From: Ridgeia piscesae
Taxonomy: Eukaryota; Annelida; Polychaeta; Sabellida; Siboglinidae
NCBI GenBank assembly: GCA_025642075.2
Contig: JAODUO010000074.1
Span: forward strand, 405,001-469,000
Length of the DNA: 64,000 bases
Direction of reading: 5' to 3'
A model generated the notes under the pieces. That model saw only the letters and a program-made list of their open reading frames with translations, did no database searches and had not been told where the DNA came from. This document shows positions 37,901 to 56,860 of the stretch, one piece after another (the first letter of the stretch is position 1; the number at the start of each line of letters is the position of its first letter). Both the position numbers and the translations under genes were made by a program.

Positions 37901-40900
37901 TCCCACAGCAACACAATATTTGTTTAAGAAACACAACTGCTTTGCTGCTAAATGTTGACAAATGCTAATTAATTTAATACAAGCAATGACAAATGACTTG
38001 TCATTACTTTAAAGTAACTGGCGTATTTGACTCAGATTTAGACAGGTGCCTTTTGATCCCAGCTGGACGGTCAGACTGAGGTGTGTCAGTTCCCCTGTCC
38101 TACAACACCCATGATGAAGTGGTTCTTCCTGTTACCAGTTGTGTATAGATTGTAGAAAGAACACAAGGAAGAATGGGGGGTGAGTGCCCACAGGCACGAG
38201 AGGGGGTGTGTGCCCTTGGGTACACTATTTAGTGACACCTGGCTATGGTCACAGGGACACGTAGTTGTTAACTCACACAGACACAAGCCAGTTGAGATTA
38301 GCTTAACCCATTTTACCCGGAATACGATTCTAGTCGTAGTTACCCTTTTTATCCGGAATACGATTCTAGTCATAGTTACCCTTTTTATCCGGAATACGAT
38401 TCTAGTCGTAGTATGCACTCGACATGGCTTCCCTGCACTCTGATGTTTTGGAATCCCATTGGCTGGTTAACACCGAATGACGTCAGTATATCGGGATCAC
38501 TAGGAAACTCATATTTTTCAAACAATCAGTGCCGTTCTTTGGGTATTTGCAGTACACAGCGGGTACCCCTAAGCTAAAGTGAAACCAAAGATGGCGTCGA
38601 GTCGCAAAGACCGTTAAATGTTAACGTATTTTGAAGGATAACTCCGCTAATTTACTTCATACTGGTGATGACAAGAAGGCAGACAAGTGGATAGACGATA
38701 TAAGATGGACGGTTATGGTATTTGATGCGACATTTGTCCATGAAGACATACTTTGAAGCCATCGAAGTGGGTCAACCGACAACGGCATCCATTTTCGCAC
38801 ACCTCGCCGTATTTTTGGCGCCAACAATAGTTAAGATTATTTACAACGACGGTAACTACTTCATATATAAAGTGACGTTGAAATGTTGACCAAAGTTGTT
38901 ACTTTAGAGTACTTCTTTATTAGTTATAAGAAATTAGCCACATAATTATACATCGTTGACAGAAAATATTTCACAAATTTGCATAATTCCGCTCAGCGTC
39001 GCCACACATTGGCGATTCAACTGACTGATGTGGGGGTATTACAATTTTTTTACGTAATGAGATTATTATCCAAGATGTGTGGACAAGTTGTATACCTTTA
39101 TTTTCAGCAGAGACTAATGCATAAAATACACTCAACTTGCTCCTTGACATGTTGCCTCCTTCATGGCGAAAATGTCGGGTGAAAAGTAATGTGACAAACC
39201 TCAACATAGGTTTGAATTTATTGGGCATGTTTTGCCATATGCCACATATAATATATATGATAAAACTATGAGTTTGTCGATGCGACTGTATAGTTTATTT
39301 TGATTAAGAAATAATAAAGTTATGTCCATTTTAAATGAAGGCCTGTCATTTTTTAATGCTGACAGATTGGTTTGAGGAAATGATCAGGAACTGGCTGCAA
39401 CTTGTCTGCACTAGCTTCAGGATGAAATGGGTTAATGACCTGAAATAAAATAAACTACCAACACATGTCACACCCACTTTCACTTTCACCACAACACCTC
39501 ATATTGGAAGACCTGTATTGCTCCTTCATTGTTTTACCCGTCCACCACTCTTCCACTGATATTTGAATAGAAACACCCAACATGTTTTGTAATAATTATC
39601 ATCATGGAATATATGAGTCTGGTTGCATGGGAACCGAGAACATCCAAGAAGGCCAACCAGCAGTCCAGACTGTTTTAGCGTAAGAATGACACTGGACTGT
39701 CCAGTGTCATTCTTACGCTAAAACAACTGCAAAATAACACCACAGCTTTATGCAGAGATCCGCCCACCCATCATTTGGATGGGTAAAACCTGTTTTGGAT
39801 GGGTAGAAATATGGGTGGACGGGCAAAAAAATTATAGATATTGTCAGTTATGCCTTAGAAATAAGTGTAAATGTGATAAATGGTGTCAGATGTGTGTCTG
39901 CAGTCCATTTCAGGTAAACACAACATTTACACTTTGTAAACAGGCTGAATATGTAATAGTTGACATACATGTGTCCATCAAAAATATGCGTGACTGGCAA
40001 ATATGTTATCATGCATAAAGTTCTGAATAGCACTGAACAATGTGTGGAAACGCAGCCTGCCTAGAAACTTTCACTTTGTCCAAATCTGTTTACTGTAACA
40101 ATAATGCATAAATCATTTGGATTGCACTGATTACATTAACTAATGATGCCGTCGTGTGAACACACCATCATAAATCATAATTACTAAATTAGAGGAGCAC
40201 AAACTGTCTACACATTCACCATATAAACATAACATACACAAACTGTCTACACACTCACCGTGTAAACATAACACGCAAACTGTCTACACACTCACCGTGT
40301 AAACACAACATACGCACACTGTCTACACACTCACTGTGTAAACACAACATACACAAACTGTCTACACACTCACTGTGTAAACACAACATACGCAAACTGT
40401 CTACACACTCACCATGTAAACACAACATACACAAACTGTCTACACACTCACTGTGTAAACACAACATACGCAAACTGTCTACACACTCACCGTGTAAACA
40501 CAACATACGCAAACTGTCTACACACTCACCGTGTAAACACAACATACGCAAACTGTCTACACACTCACCGTGTAAACACAACATACGCAAACTGTCTACA
40601 CACTCACCGTGTAAACACAACATACGCAAACTGTCTACACAATCACCGTGTAAACACAACATACGCAAACTGTCTACACACTCACCGTGTAAACACAACA
40701 TACGCAAACTGTCTACACAATCACCGTGTAAACACAACATACGCAAACTGTCTACACACTCACTGTGTAAACACAACATACGCAAACTGTCTACACACTC
40801 ACTGTGAAAACACAACATACGCAAACTGTCTACACACTCACTGTGAAAACACAACATACGCAAACTGTCTACACACTCACTGTGAAAACACAACATACGC

Positions 40901-42247
40901 AAACTGTCTACACACTCACCGTGTAAACACAACATACGCAAACTGTCTACACACTCACCGTGTAAACATAACATACACAAACTGGTTAAACAACAAAATG
41001 GATCCATGTCATCATATCCTGATCGGCAGGTCAAAATAACCTGGAAGTGTGTATAAAATATTGATTGCCAAACAAATGGGTTAGAAAATGACAATGCACC
41101 AAACTAAATGCATTATGAACTAAGTTCCTTAAATAGGTACGCATAATGGGCAAGCATAACCTGTAACAATATACATGTAGTATTAACATGGCGTTTTCTA
41201 CTCCGGTCTACATTTGCGGTCTGTTTTATGTGAACGGGTGACAGTTTCAAATAAAACAAGCATAATGTCAGATTGTGCCTGTGAAAATATTTTCTGAATA
41301 AAGAATGTTACAAATCTATAATTATGCCAAATCAAATATTTCAACAACAAAACTCTATAATAAAAAACAGTGTATAAGGACACTCAAATAAATTTACCAT
41401 GGACAAGTGTTAATGTTAAACACCATACCCTATTTAAATCCAGAGGTTTGCAAGTTGAAATATTAAAGAGTAAAGAAAATTAGCAGTATATTAAAAAAAC
41501 TTTACCACCTTTAAGTTTAACTGTGGTGTTAAACAAATATTTACTCCATGCTATAATGGCTCCAAATATAACCAACATACAACACATTTAAAAGCAAATT
41601 AAAATATATCAGCCTTTTTATCACCATTTACCAAGACAAGTTATAACTTGACCAGACTGTCAATGTCATGTCACAGACCAATTAAATTAGATCAAACATG
41701 TATCTTCATCTACAGGCATATTTAATGATTTAATTGCCAGTAGTTACAATATATGACCAATGCCATTCATCGGTGATTCATCACCGTAAAGCGTCATCGC
41801 ACATGAAACGTCAGCATCAACAGACAACACTGCAGAAGCCCTGTCTCCGCTCAATCATGATATTGATGACCAGAATGAAACGAAACTACATAATAAATGT
41901 CACAGATATTACAAAATAGTGGCAACACCCCCGCTTCGAAATTACTATCTACAGCGATATAAAACACGCAAGAAGACGTGGATCGCGCCGCAGAAATTCT
42001 TGAAACAACGTGCTGAAGTTGAAACATGACAAACTGCATGTCCCAGGCCAAGCCCCCGCCATTTTGTATGGCATCGGATTTTCGGGGCGTCCACATCGGC
42101 ACGTAAACAAACTATGTCCGTTGCAAACATCGCAACACTTACCTCGCAGAACCGGATGCATGCCTCCGACCTGTCGTTGTTCTGTGCTGCTGCATCGCCG
42201 ATGTCATCAATGCAGCGTAGTTCTTTAAGAAATTCTTCTAAATTCAT
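7993..42247 (-). CDS. ZNF292: Giant C2H2 zinc-finger protein, ZNF292/RLF-like (8 coding exons, ~4,919 aa)
   Basis: Probable nuclear DNA-binding regulator. Exons 42143-42247, 26251-26399, 25587-25810, 24631-24836, 23987-24136, 23126-23266, 22257-22445 and 7993-21588 join in phase with GT-AG borders and total 14,760 nt. The start is the first in-frame ATG (42247) after an upstream TGA. Residues 1 to about 480 are helical and lack fingers. They align by eye with the ZNF292/RLF N-terminus: ICRTISDL and ACLMTEFYLDP match the family's ICKTIS and ACQLSEF-type blocks. About 14 C2H2, C2HC or ribbon-like fingers follow in clusters near residues 1071-1130, 1297-1357, 1552-1610, 1702-1875, 3208-3275 and 4017-4090. 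A basic KKKKRSS run and an AT-hook-like RRGRPPG occur between. Vertebrate ZNF292 and RLF also have eight exons with a giant last one but are about 2,700 and 1,900 aa, so this protein is unusually long. Identity rests on remembered family sequence, not a search. Confidence 0.8.
9480..9700 (-). repeat. Coding SPTR repeat in the zinc-finger protein
   Basis: About five tandem units of 14-15 codons (KSPTRPLSESHKET-like) in the C-terminal disordered part, roughly residues 4350-4425. Each unit keeps Ser-Pro-(Thr/Ala)-Arg and a His-Glu-Lys or similar ending. The Ser-Pro sites are potential proline-directed phosphorylation sites (inference). Confidence 0.8.
11715..12180 (-). repeat. Three copies of a GGLRTRSGVVL motif in the zinc-finger protein
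   Basis: Near residues 3527, 3602 and 3667 the protein reads GGLRTRSGVVLPEILPPSR or close variants (second copy SEIIPPSR, third PERIPPPR). About 18 residues are nearly identical while the spacers of 65-75 residues are not, so this is a conserved linear motif rather than a recent DNA duplication. An AT-hook-like RPRRGRPPG lies between copies one and two. Confidence 0.85.
14918..15290 (-). repeat. Coding 36-bp (12-aa) repeat in the zinc-finger protein
   Basis: About ten units of 12 codons with the pattern V-V-(P/S)-(N/D)-x-x-x-Y/T-x-x-A, for example VVPNDVAYSEAH and VVPDNLVYTAAP. In DNA the plus strand repeats ACAACAN... every 36 bases. It lies in the long acidic linker between the middle and C-terminal finger clusters. 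Confidence 0.8.
21765..22290 (-). repeat. ~38-bp tandem repeat derived from the exon 7 splice donor
   Basis: About 12 units of roughly 38 bp fill much of intron 7 and run into the end of exon 7. On the minus strand a unit contains AGCCAGATGTACATG followed by GTAAGTCATGTTA. That is exactly the last 15 bases of exon 7 plus its 5' splice site. Copies near 22025-22045 and 22172-22190 keep the donor consensus perfectly, and others are degraded. Confidence 0.85.
22257..26399 (-). other. Exons 2-7 of the ZNF292/RLF-like gene (helical N-terminal region)
   Basis: Six short exons of 149, 224, 206, 150, 141 and 189 nt, separated by introns of 440-750 bp. Donors are GTGAGTG, GTGTGTA, GTCAGTA, GTAAGCA, GTATGTG and GTAAGTC, and every acceptor ends in AG. 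They encode residues 36-388, rich in Leu, Ala and Cys and predicted helical, with no zinc fingers. Exon 4 (RSGEFPELLRLRINML) and exon 6 (LLLGFWLTAQHH) are the parts I can best line up with ZNF292. Junctions after exons 2 and 3 split codons, and all others fall between codons. Confidence 0.8.
23843..23977. repeat. 17-bp tandem repeat beside the exon 5 donor
   Basis: About eight units of AACACCCACCTCTCTTT with substitutions. The array ends about 9 bp from the exon 5 splice donor (23981-23986). On the transcribed strand it is purine-rich with GGTGGGTG words. Confidence 0.8.
26603..27072. mobile_element. MITE-like element with ~25-bp inverted ends
   Basis: The left end TAACTTAAAGGGGCTCTTTGG pairs with the right-end complement TAACTTCAAAGGGATTCTTTG. 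Just inside, each end has a second AAAGGGATTCTTTG copy. The 470-bp interior is AT-rich and non-coding. A TA duplication is possible but too short to prove. Confidence 0.45.
28322..28545 (+). repeat. Dispersed repeat, copy 1
   Basis: It shares an ordered series of blocks with 39752-40020 and 56630-56860: AGAGACCC, (G/C)GGTAAAACC, TTTTGGA, then CTGTCAG(C/T)TATGC, then TGTG-rich sequence. All three copies have the same orientation. No coding potential or pol III boxes were recognised. Confidence 0.5.
29182..36490. repeat. 59-bp minisatellite array, ~124 units
   Basis: The unit starts GACAAGTTGTGTGTTAAG and ends ACACATTTGTTT and contains two AAGTTGTG sub-repeats. The length fits 124 units of 59 bp, allowing two units with a 1-bp deletion (near 35478 and 36067) and a last unit short by five bases. 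Units differ mainly at three sites: CTATTAC/CTGTTAC, TTTGTTT/TTTGCTT, and TTGAC/TTTAC. It lies wholly in intron 1. Confidence 0.97.
37396..37460. repeat. AT-rich simple repeat
   Basis: Interrupted (TA)n in intron 1, including about 20 bp of pure TATATA. Confidence 0.7.
38307..39431. mobile_element. Possible piggyBac-like non-autonomous element flanked by TTAA
   Basis: TTAA occurs directly outside both ends (38303-38306 and 39432-39435). The ends are imperfect inverted repeats: left CCCATTTTACCCGGAA, right complement CCCATTTCATCCTGAA, 13 of 16 matching. TTAA target duplication and ends starting CCC are characteristic of piggyBac. The 1,125-bp interior has no transposase. Only a short MASSRKDR-like frame from 38592 and scattered open stretches are seen, so it would be non-autonomous or a relic. 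Confidence 0.4.
38312..38415. repeat. 36-bp subterminal repeat, three copies
   Basis: Three near-identical units of CCGGAATACGATTCTAG plus a GTAGTTACCCTTTTT-type spacer, right at the left end of the TTAA-flanked element. Subterminal repeats often bind transposase (family knowledge; inference here). Confidence 0.8.
39671..39725. repeat. Perfect 27-bp inverted repeat with 1-nt spacer
   Basis: Left arm 39671-39697 starts TGTTTTAGCGTAAG. Right arm 39699-39725 is its exact complement. Only T39698 separates the arms. Confidence 0.95.
39752..40020 (+). repeat. Dispersed repeat, copy 2
   Basis: Longest copy of the three-member family. It has GGATGGGTAAAACCTG near 39777, ATTGTCAGTTATGCC near 39840, CATGTGTCCATCAAAA near 39967 and GTGACTGGCAAA near 39989. 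The last three blocks also occur in copy 3. Confidence 0.55.
40197..40985. repeat. 39-bp minisatellite, ~20 units
   Basis: Unit AACACAACATACGCAAACTG plus TCTACACACTCACCGTGTA. Because 39 is a multiple of three, the minus strand stays open as a run of MLCLHGECVDSLR-type 13-mers inside a 279-codon frame (41094-40255). Most differences among units would change the amino acid, so a protein product is unlikely. Confidence 0.9.
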
Positions 42248-45200
42248 ATTAAACTGCTCTAGAAATGTACACACGACTCATTGCAAATGACGGTCGTGCC
42301 ATCTACCGGATAGTTCATAAAACCAAACGTGTCGCGTTAAAGACGCGTCATCTGACTTGTATTTGTCCACTATGTGGCGTCACTATTCCGTCACAGAAAG
42401 ATGCCTACAAAGTTGGAACACCTCTATTATGATTTTTTAAATAAAGTAATAAACACAAACTCTGTTCATGGAGCCCGTTTAGATACCAGCACTCTGATTT
42501 ATTTTACCAATCTCAGTACCTCCTAACAAATCATCTTGCAATTACTTTGATTTTGCTAACTTCCATACCATTATATCTACCAGAGCTGAGGTAGTGGACA
42601 TGCTGCCACCCCTGGCTTGCGAGGATGGCTAAATAGCTCTTCCAAACTATTTAGAATTTCTGAACTTTTATGCACACCTTAAATTGATCTTCCTGGTATA
42701 TCTTGTTCAAAATAAAAAATGTCTCTTCCTCTTGCTTTAATGAACATCAGTCTGAGTTACTTTACAATATATAACATGTACTGTAACCTAAGGTATAATA
42801 TTGTCATAGGTCTTTAATGTTTTTTTGTCATAAAAATTGCATAATATAAACCACTCATTCCACTGGAAACCTAGAAAAAGAAAAAAAAATCCATCAATAT
42901 TAATAATAAATCTTAATTTTAAAAAACCCGACAGTACATACATGTGTTGTGTGCTGGCTGAAGAATGAATCTGAGCTAGTGCACTAAATAATGAGGTACC
43001 ACACTAATAACTGGCTAGCTCAGTATTGGAATGTTTGGAACGCAACCACTGTTGTCTCACAGACTTAGAGGGGGATGTTGTCTGCCTCCTCTATCTTTGT
43101 ACACTCTCAATGCCATAACTAAAGTCTAATTATAATTTTCTTAACATATTTAACTATTTCTTGAACTGTTCATCAGCAGTATAGGCTGAACAGTCCAAGA
43201 GTGCATTTATTATGTATTTTTTTTATTTAGCAAGATGCCACAACAAATTAGACGACATAAATATTAGTTAAATATATTTAAAATGTGATCACTTTGTAAA
43301 ATAATATACATGGGTAGTTAGGATATCTTTTTTAATCATCACAGTAATTACTGACATAGTATATCTGGAGCAACAACGCTGTTTCAAATATAACATTTTA
43401 ATACATTCTCCTTGAAAGTATTGCCGCATACACAATATTACACATAAAGATCATGAAGATACTATAAATTATATCACTTCCGAAATATACAGTATATCTC
43501 TTAACGTTTTGACAAATACTTGAACACTTAAATAATAATTCAGACAAATTCTACATATATCCATGTAAATTACATGCACATTGAATCAGCTTATAAATGT
43601 TACAACAATTTAAGTACAAAGTATTTCGCATGTAGCATATGATGCACATGTAATTAGTTTTGTTATAAGCTAAAACATGTCTGAGATTTCCACCTTATGA
43701 CTAATTTTATCTGGAATTTTATTAAGCAAGCCTACATAGTTTCCATTAATGTAATATGTTACATTTACGATACCACCACATGGCAACGCACAAATGCAAA
43801 AACGTTTAAAAATACAGACTGCTATATAGCAAACCTGACTAGACGGCCACTGTTGGAAATGAACAATAAATGGTGCCCTAAATCTGACTACCATGACATC
43901 ATTAACGATTATTTGTTATCTACAAATGTCTTGCTATCAATGCCAACTGGATACCAGTTTATGGACAACAGCTAGCTTGACCAACGGTCACACTCTGACA
44001 CTTAGTTGAGTTACTCAAACCTGTCAAATGAAGGCAGAATCTTCAACCACATAGCACTGCAGTTAGTGGCCGTCTTAACATAAGTTGTGAATCCCCCAAA
44101 TATATCACAATATCACCCTTCTAGTACTTAGTCACCATAACCTTAGCCTGGCCCCTAATATACCCTGCCGTCAAAATATCATGTATATACATGTATATAT
44201 ATACACACACAACCAAACATGTGACCACATAAACATGGCAAACTTCCACACTAAAACTAACTAAAATATCCTATACATCAACATGATGCCACTTGGAGAA
44301 AAAAACATGATCAACGCCAACATGGGTGACATTTTTGACTGAGCAAAATTTCACTATCAAATTAACGAAACAGACATGGCTATCAATCACTATTATTTTA
44401 TATTTTGACCATGTTTGAAATACTATGCATTAGTTTAAATTTCAGCTCTTCCAGACAAAGCACACAAGAAATTTTTTGTAAAAAAAATGGACATATCATA
44501 TCTGGCCCTTTATAAAATATTTTGTTTAAGCTATAAGAAACTTTTGTTGTTTAGTCATATAGTTACACTCCTTTATATCCATTCAAATTAATTACCTTTT
44601 TGTTACACGAGCGACATCATGGGACATGTGACCTGTGTAGCTAAACATTTTACAGTGAATTGTGGCTGCCATCACATAACATTTAAAAGCACATACCATA
44701 TTCAAGAAATTGCTGTATGATGTATCACTTGAATAATAACACACAAAGGTTTTGTGTTTAGCCCTCCCTTCTTATCCAAATATATTGGTCTACTGCCGGA
44801 ATCATGGCAGAATTCGCTAATATGGCATCCATGATTTCAACAGCCAATCACAACGCTCAAAGAAGGCATCAATCGAGATTCTTTCCACACTCGTCAAACA
44901 GGCATGTGCAATACACTGAGAACAAGAACTAAATTAAATAATTAAATAGTGTGTACGTCGGCAGTAGCTAAGAAGACTGCAAGAACTCTAACAACATTCA
45001 TCACTTGCAACTGGCTAAAAAGATTGTGCTGCTTTAAAATGTACACGTCGCATCTTTAGGAAAGGTGCTTTCCAACACAGTTGACACATATACATGGTGA
45101 CATAGCAATCACCAGTTTGGGACTCAGCTCATTTAAGCTATGTGCAAAGCACCATGGATAAAAGGTATCCTTTAATTTGATTCCTTGAACTTTTTTATTG

Positions 45201-45567
45201 CATCTCCTTTCTTGCAAATATTCGGGACAAACATAGAAAACTATTTGTTTAATATTAACATAAAAACATCCATAAAATTATTGGGATTTTAACTAAACTT
45301 TTTCATTTTTATAAACTCCGCCGCAACGGTTACTTTTGCTGGATATCTCCATCCCTTTCCCACTCTCTGTCTTGGTATCTCTCCCTGCATGAATTTTACT
45401 TGTCCCATAATTCCATTATACACATGTGCAGTAATGCCAACAGCCAAACCTTGACCTGGTCAAGCATGAACCATGCAGAGATTACTGCAATGATTACTGT
45501 CATTCGTAACATTTGAAGGCTCCAGCATGTGACCAGGTAGTCAGAAAAAGCATGCTGACACAGTTTT

Positions 45568-45660
45568 TATGAAATTGACTTACTTTGCAACATATTTTTT
45601 TGAAACGATCCCGACGTGTTCGTTTCAAAAATATATGCTCCAAAGTAAGTCAATTTCATA
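45568..45660. repeat. Near-perfect 41-bp hairpin with 11-nt loop
   Basis: Arms 45568-45608 and 45620-45660 match at 38 of 41 positions. The outer 20 bp (TATGAAATTGACTTACTTTG) are identical. The loop is TCCCGACGTGT. It could be a fold-back element or a small-RNA precursor, and nothing here decides. Confidence 0.9.
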
Positions 45661-45953
45661 GAAACATAACCATCTTGGAGCCATAAACAATATTTTCCAT
45701 ACCATGCAGACCCTCTTCTACCCGTGCCACCAAACATTCAATCACAACGTCAGGATATTTACACACATCACACTAATGCAAGTTTCAGTTCTTATAAAGC
45801 ATAAAACATGAGTCTGCCTACCTCGCAAAACAAAAAAGCGAAGCCACTGCCCCACGTGTACATATTGGTGTTAAAAATAGCCAGAGATGACTTCTGAAAT
45901 TTCAAGTTAATCATAAAAATTTGGTCTTACTAATTCTAAATCTATCTTCTCAT

Positions 45954-45959
45954 TTTATT
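45954..45959 (-). terminator. Candidate poly(A) signal of the PAG1-like gene
   Basis: The first canonical AATAAA on the minus strand after the stop at 46424, implying a 3' UTR of about 480 nt. No other support. Confidence 0.4.
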
Positions 45960-46423
45960 CTACAGCGTTATCGACACGGTTAATGTGGTAGCTGGATTCC
46001 AGAAAGAATCTGAGGTAGAATCGGTGGAACTGCATCGATGCAGTAAGAAGCAACAATAGCAGGTAATGACAAAGCATAATTATTCTACCAATGTCACTAA
46101 AGGCTTCTCGTTCGTTGCCTTCAATGACATCTTCTGGCAGCATCAGCCATACGAGGTTATTTTAAAGCATACATTTTGTACATTTCTTCATTATTTTCAT
46201 TCAGATTCTGGAGTACATCTCTTCGACATATGACTATTTCATTTCGCATACCAACACACTCATCTTTCGTATCCTAAGCAAAATGCCAAATATCACCGCA
46301 AAGTTAACAATCACTGCATAGGACCATTACGTTTTCCGTGACCGAAATAATTTTACCTGAAGCAAAATACTTTCAGGGCTATTTCAGATGCTGTTATTAC
46401 AGCATTCTGAAACTGTATGGATT

Positions 46424-54779
<8,356 letters not shown>

Positions 54780-54859
54780 TCTTGACACTATGTCGGTCGA
54801 TGTAACTCCACAGACTCAGGTTGATGAGCAAACTGGGTATCGTGTTCCTTGGCATAGCA
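54780..54859 (-). other. 5' UTR part of the PAG1-like start exon
   Basis: Minus-strand GCCTGTGTTTCAG ends at 54860 and makes a good splice acceptor, so about 80 nt of 5' UTR would lie in the same exon as the start. The first exon and promoter must then be further upstream (higher coordinates) and were not located. Confidence 0.5.
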
Positions 54860-55837
54860 CTGAAACACAGGCAAGAGATGTCACTACACATAAAGGCTAC
54901 GCTCCATTAAACAAGAAGATTTATGAACATACTGAACAATGAAAATGTCCTTGTAAATGTAAAGACAGGAGTTAACAGTACTTTATAGTTAACATTCATT
55001 GAGACTTTATTACACATTTAAGGCCCAGCCACTGGGTGACTCTACACCACACAACGTTGGCAAGTTTAACTCATTCCCAATTTCCCATGGTTAAACCCGG
55101 GTTGGGCTAAACCTCCATGTTTTTGCTAAACTGGGTTAAACTATTTAAAGACATTTTATCACAATTTACAATATGATTATAAAACAATATAGCAGGCAGC
55201 ATTTCACATACTTTTATTATCAATATAAAACAGAGAAAGAATTGGGTGATAGAGGATGAATCCAGTTGTTGCCTGTAAACACAACTGCTGTCTGCTGAGA
55301 GGGTAGACGCCACCTGCCAGTCTCCAAGGCTCTACACACCCCTCTTCCATAGCCTGCAGGCTGACACCAGGCTCTACTGGTGTAGGGTATCTCACTGGAA
55401 TCACTGCACTACATAGATAAAATACTATTTTATTCTGGACTTCCTGGCCTGCTTTAAATAGATAAAACAATTATGGTCTGAATTGGTATGTTCATATTCA
55501 AGTTGGCTGCATAAGATGGATATTAACTTGGGGTTTCTGGTTGTTGAAAATACTCCCATGTGAAGGGAAACCTTTTAAACTGTTATGCAATACAATACAT
55601 CAGTGTTCAGCATGCAGAAAGGATGTTTCATTCAGTAACAGAATGTACCAATAGTGCGATTATCATACGATTATCATAAAGTGGTAGATAGACACACTGG
55701 CACATTTATTTTTAAAGAGCAGTTGTTATAATTAAATTGCATCAGTAACATTACATACAAACTGTATTAACATTGATAGTGTCCCTCTGATCAGACCATT
55801 CTGAGTTCTCTGATAGAGTAAAGCCAAATTTAGCCTC

Positions 55838-55857
55838 AGTTTAACCCGGGTTAAACT
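55838..55857. repeat. Perfect 20-bp palindrome
   Basis: AGTTTAACCCGGGTTAAACT is its own complement. Related words (TTAAACCCGGGTT, AAACTGGGTTAAAC) occur near 55091 and 55128. Confidence 0.9.
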
Positions 55858-56629
55858 AGTAAAACCCAACCCTGACACACAACTGTTTCCCAAAGTATTC
55901 CTATGGGATATGTGTTGCCTATACCACAAAGCCGAGGCAACAATGTCCAGTACAATAGCTTCATTGGTAGCTTATTATAAGTTGATGCAAACGTAATGCT
56001 TACAGTAAATAAAAATCAGCATCACCATGAATTATGTTTTGGAGAACAATGATACCATAAACAAGGTTGACATTTTTGCTGGGCAGAAACAGTTTTCACT
56101 CAGCAGAAAGGGCAACATTAGAAAATGCTTGCCATTGGTGGATACATGTTTCCTTTTTTATAGAAATGTTATCAGTATCTTTTTGTATCTGACTACTTAA
56201 CCATTTGTTCTAAAATATTTGCACACTGATGATACTAAATCCACAAAGACTTCCCCTCGAGGGACACACCTTCCCCATCAGCAACTGCTAGCCATAGTAA
56301 CCTAGTTTTGTGCTGTTTAAAAAAAAATGCCTCAAGGCATTGTGCACAGGTTAAAAATCATGGCATAGGTTTGGTAGTGCATTCACGGTGTGCTAAGTTG
56401 TGACATTCAAAGGCCATTCACATGCTGATCCCAGCTTCTCACAGAGGTAACCAACCATGAAATAAACGAGTAGGAAGACCTACTCCCATCCATAACTCTG
56501 GTACAGTGACTGTTGAGTCACTGGGCGTAACTGCAGCTCCTTCATCTTGCATTAAGGTCACCTCTCTAATACGACCACCTCATAATTAAGTTCACCACCA
56601 CTAGTAGATTCCTAAATCATACTTTTATA

Positions 56630-56860
56630 CAGAGACCCGTCCACCTGTCGTTTGGACGGGTAAAACCTGTTGGAGACGGATAGAAATGTGGTAATATGAT
56701 ATTATCAGTTATGCCTCAAAAGTGAGTGTAAATGATGTGGTTGTAGTCAATTTCAGGTCATTAGACACACTTAAAGTTTGTAAACTGGCAATTAACACTT
56801 AACATCCATGTGTCTACCAAAAGATGTGTGACTGGCAAACATTTGGTTCTGCATCAAACC
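56630..56860 (+). repeat. Dispersed repeat, copy 3
   Basis: It has GGACGGGTAAAACCTG near 56655, TTATCAGTTATGCC near 56701, CCATGTGTCTACCAAAA near 56806 and GTGACTGGCAAAC near 56828, in the same order and orientation as copy 2. Confidence 0.55.

Larger units (their letters stand above)
26400..42142 (-). other. Intron 1 of the ZNF292/RLF-like gene (15.7 kb)
   Basis: It lies between donor GAG/GTAAGTG at 42142 and acceptor TTTTTGTAG at 26400. I found no convincing nested gene. Contents are a MITE-like element (26603-27072), two copies of a dispersed repeat, the 59-bp satellite (29182-36490), a TTAA-flanked element (38307-39431), a perfect palindrome (39671-39725) and a 39-bp minisatellite (40197-40985). 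About half is repetitive. 27073-28321, 36491-38306 and 40986-42142 look like plain AT-rich intron. Confidence 0.75.
42248..46423. other. Intergenic: likely promoter of the zinc-finger gene, 3' flank of the adaptor gene
   Basis: The first 170 bp upstream of the start at 42247 are locally CpG-containing (GACGCGTCA near 42342, GGCGTCAC near 42375), consistent with a TATA-less promoter, but no start site can be assigned. A CCAAT-containing stretch (ACAGCCAATCACAACGC) lies near 44839. The rest is AT-rich without recognisable genes, apart from the hairpin at 45568-45660. Confidence 0.4.

Noticed and set aside
38560..38620. Possible plus-strand promoter and start (CCAAT, TGACGTCA-like site, AAGATGGCG, short MASSRKDR frame)
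   Set aside because: The frame stops after eight codons and the region lies inside the TTAA-flanked element, so there is no evidence for a nested gene.
45955..46143. 62-codon minus-strand frame with a Leu-rich stretch, just downstream of the adaptor stop
   Set aside because: It falls within the likely 3' UTR of the adaptor gene, its end overlaps the candidate poly(A) signal, and it has no recognisable domain.
55204..55470. 88-codon minus-strand frame upstream of the adaptor gene
   Set aside because: No domain, no usable splice borders in phase, and no link to the adaptor start exon, which has its own in-frame upstream stop.
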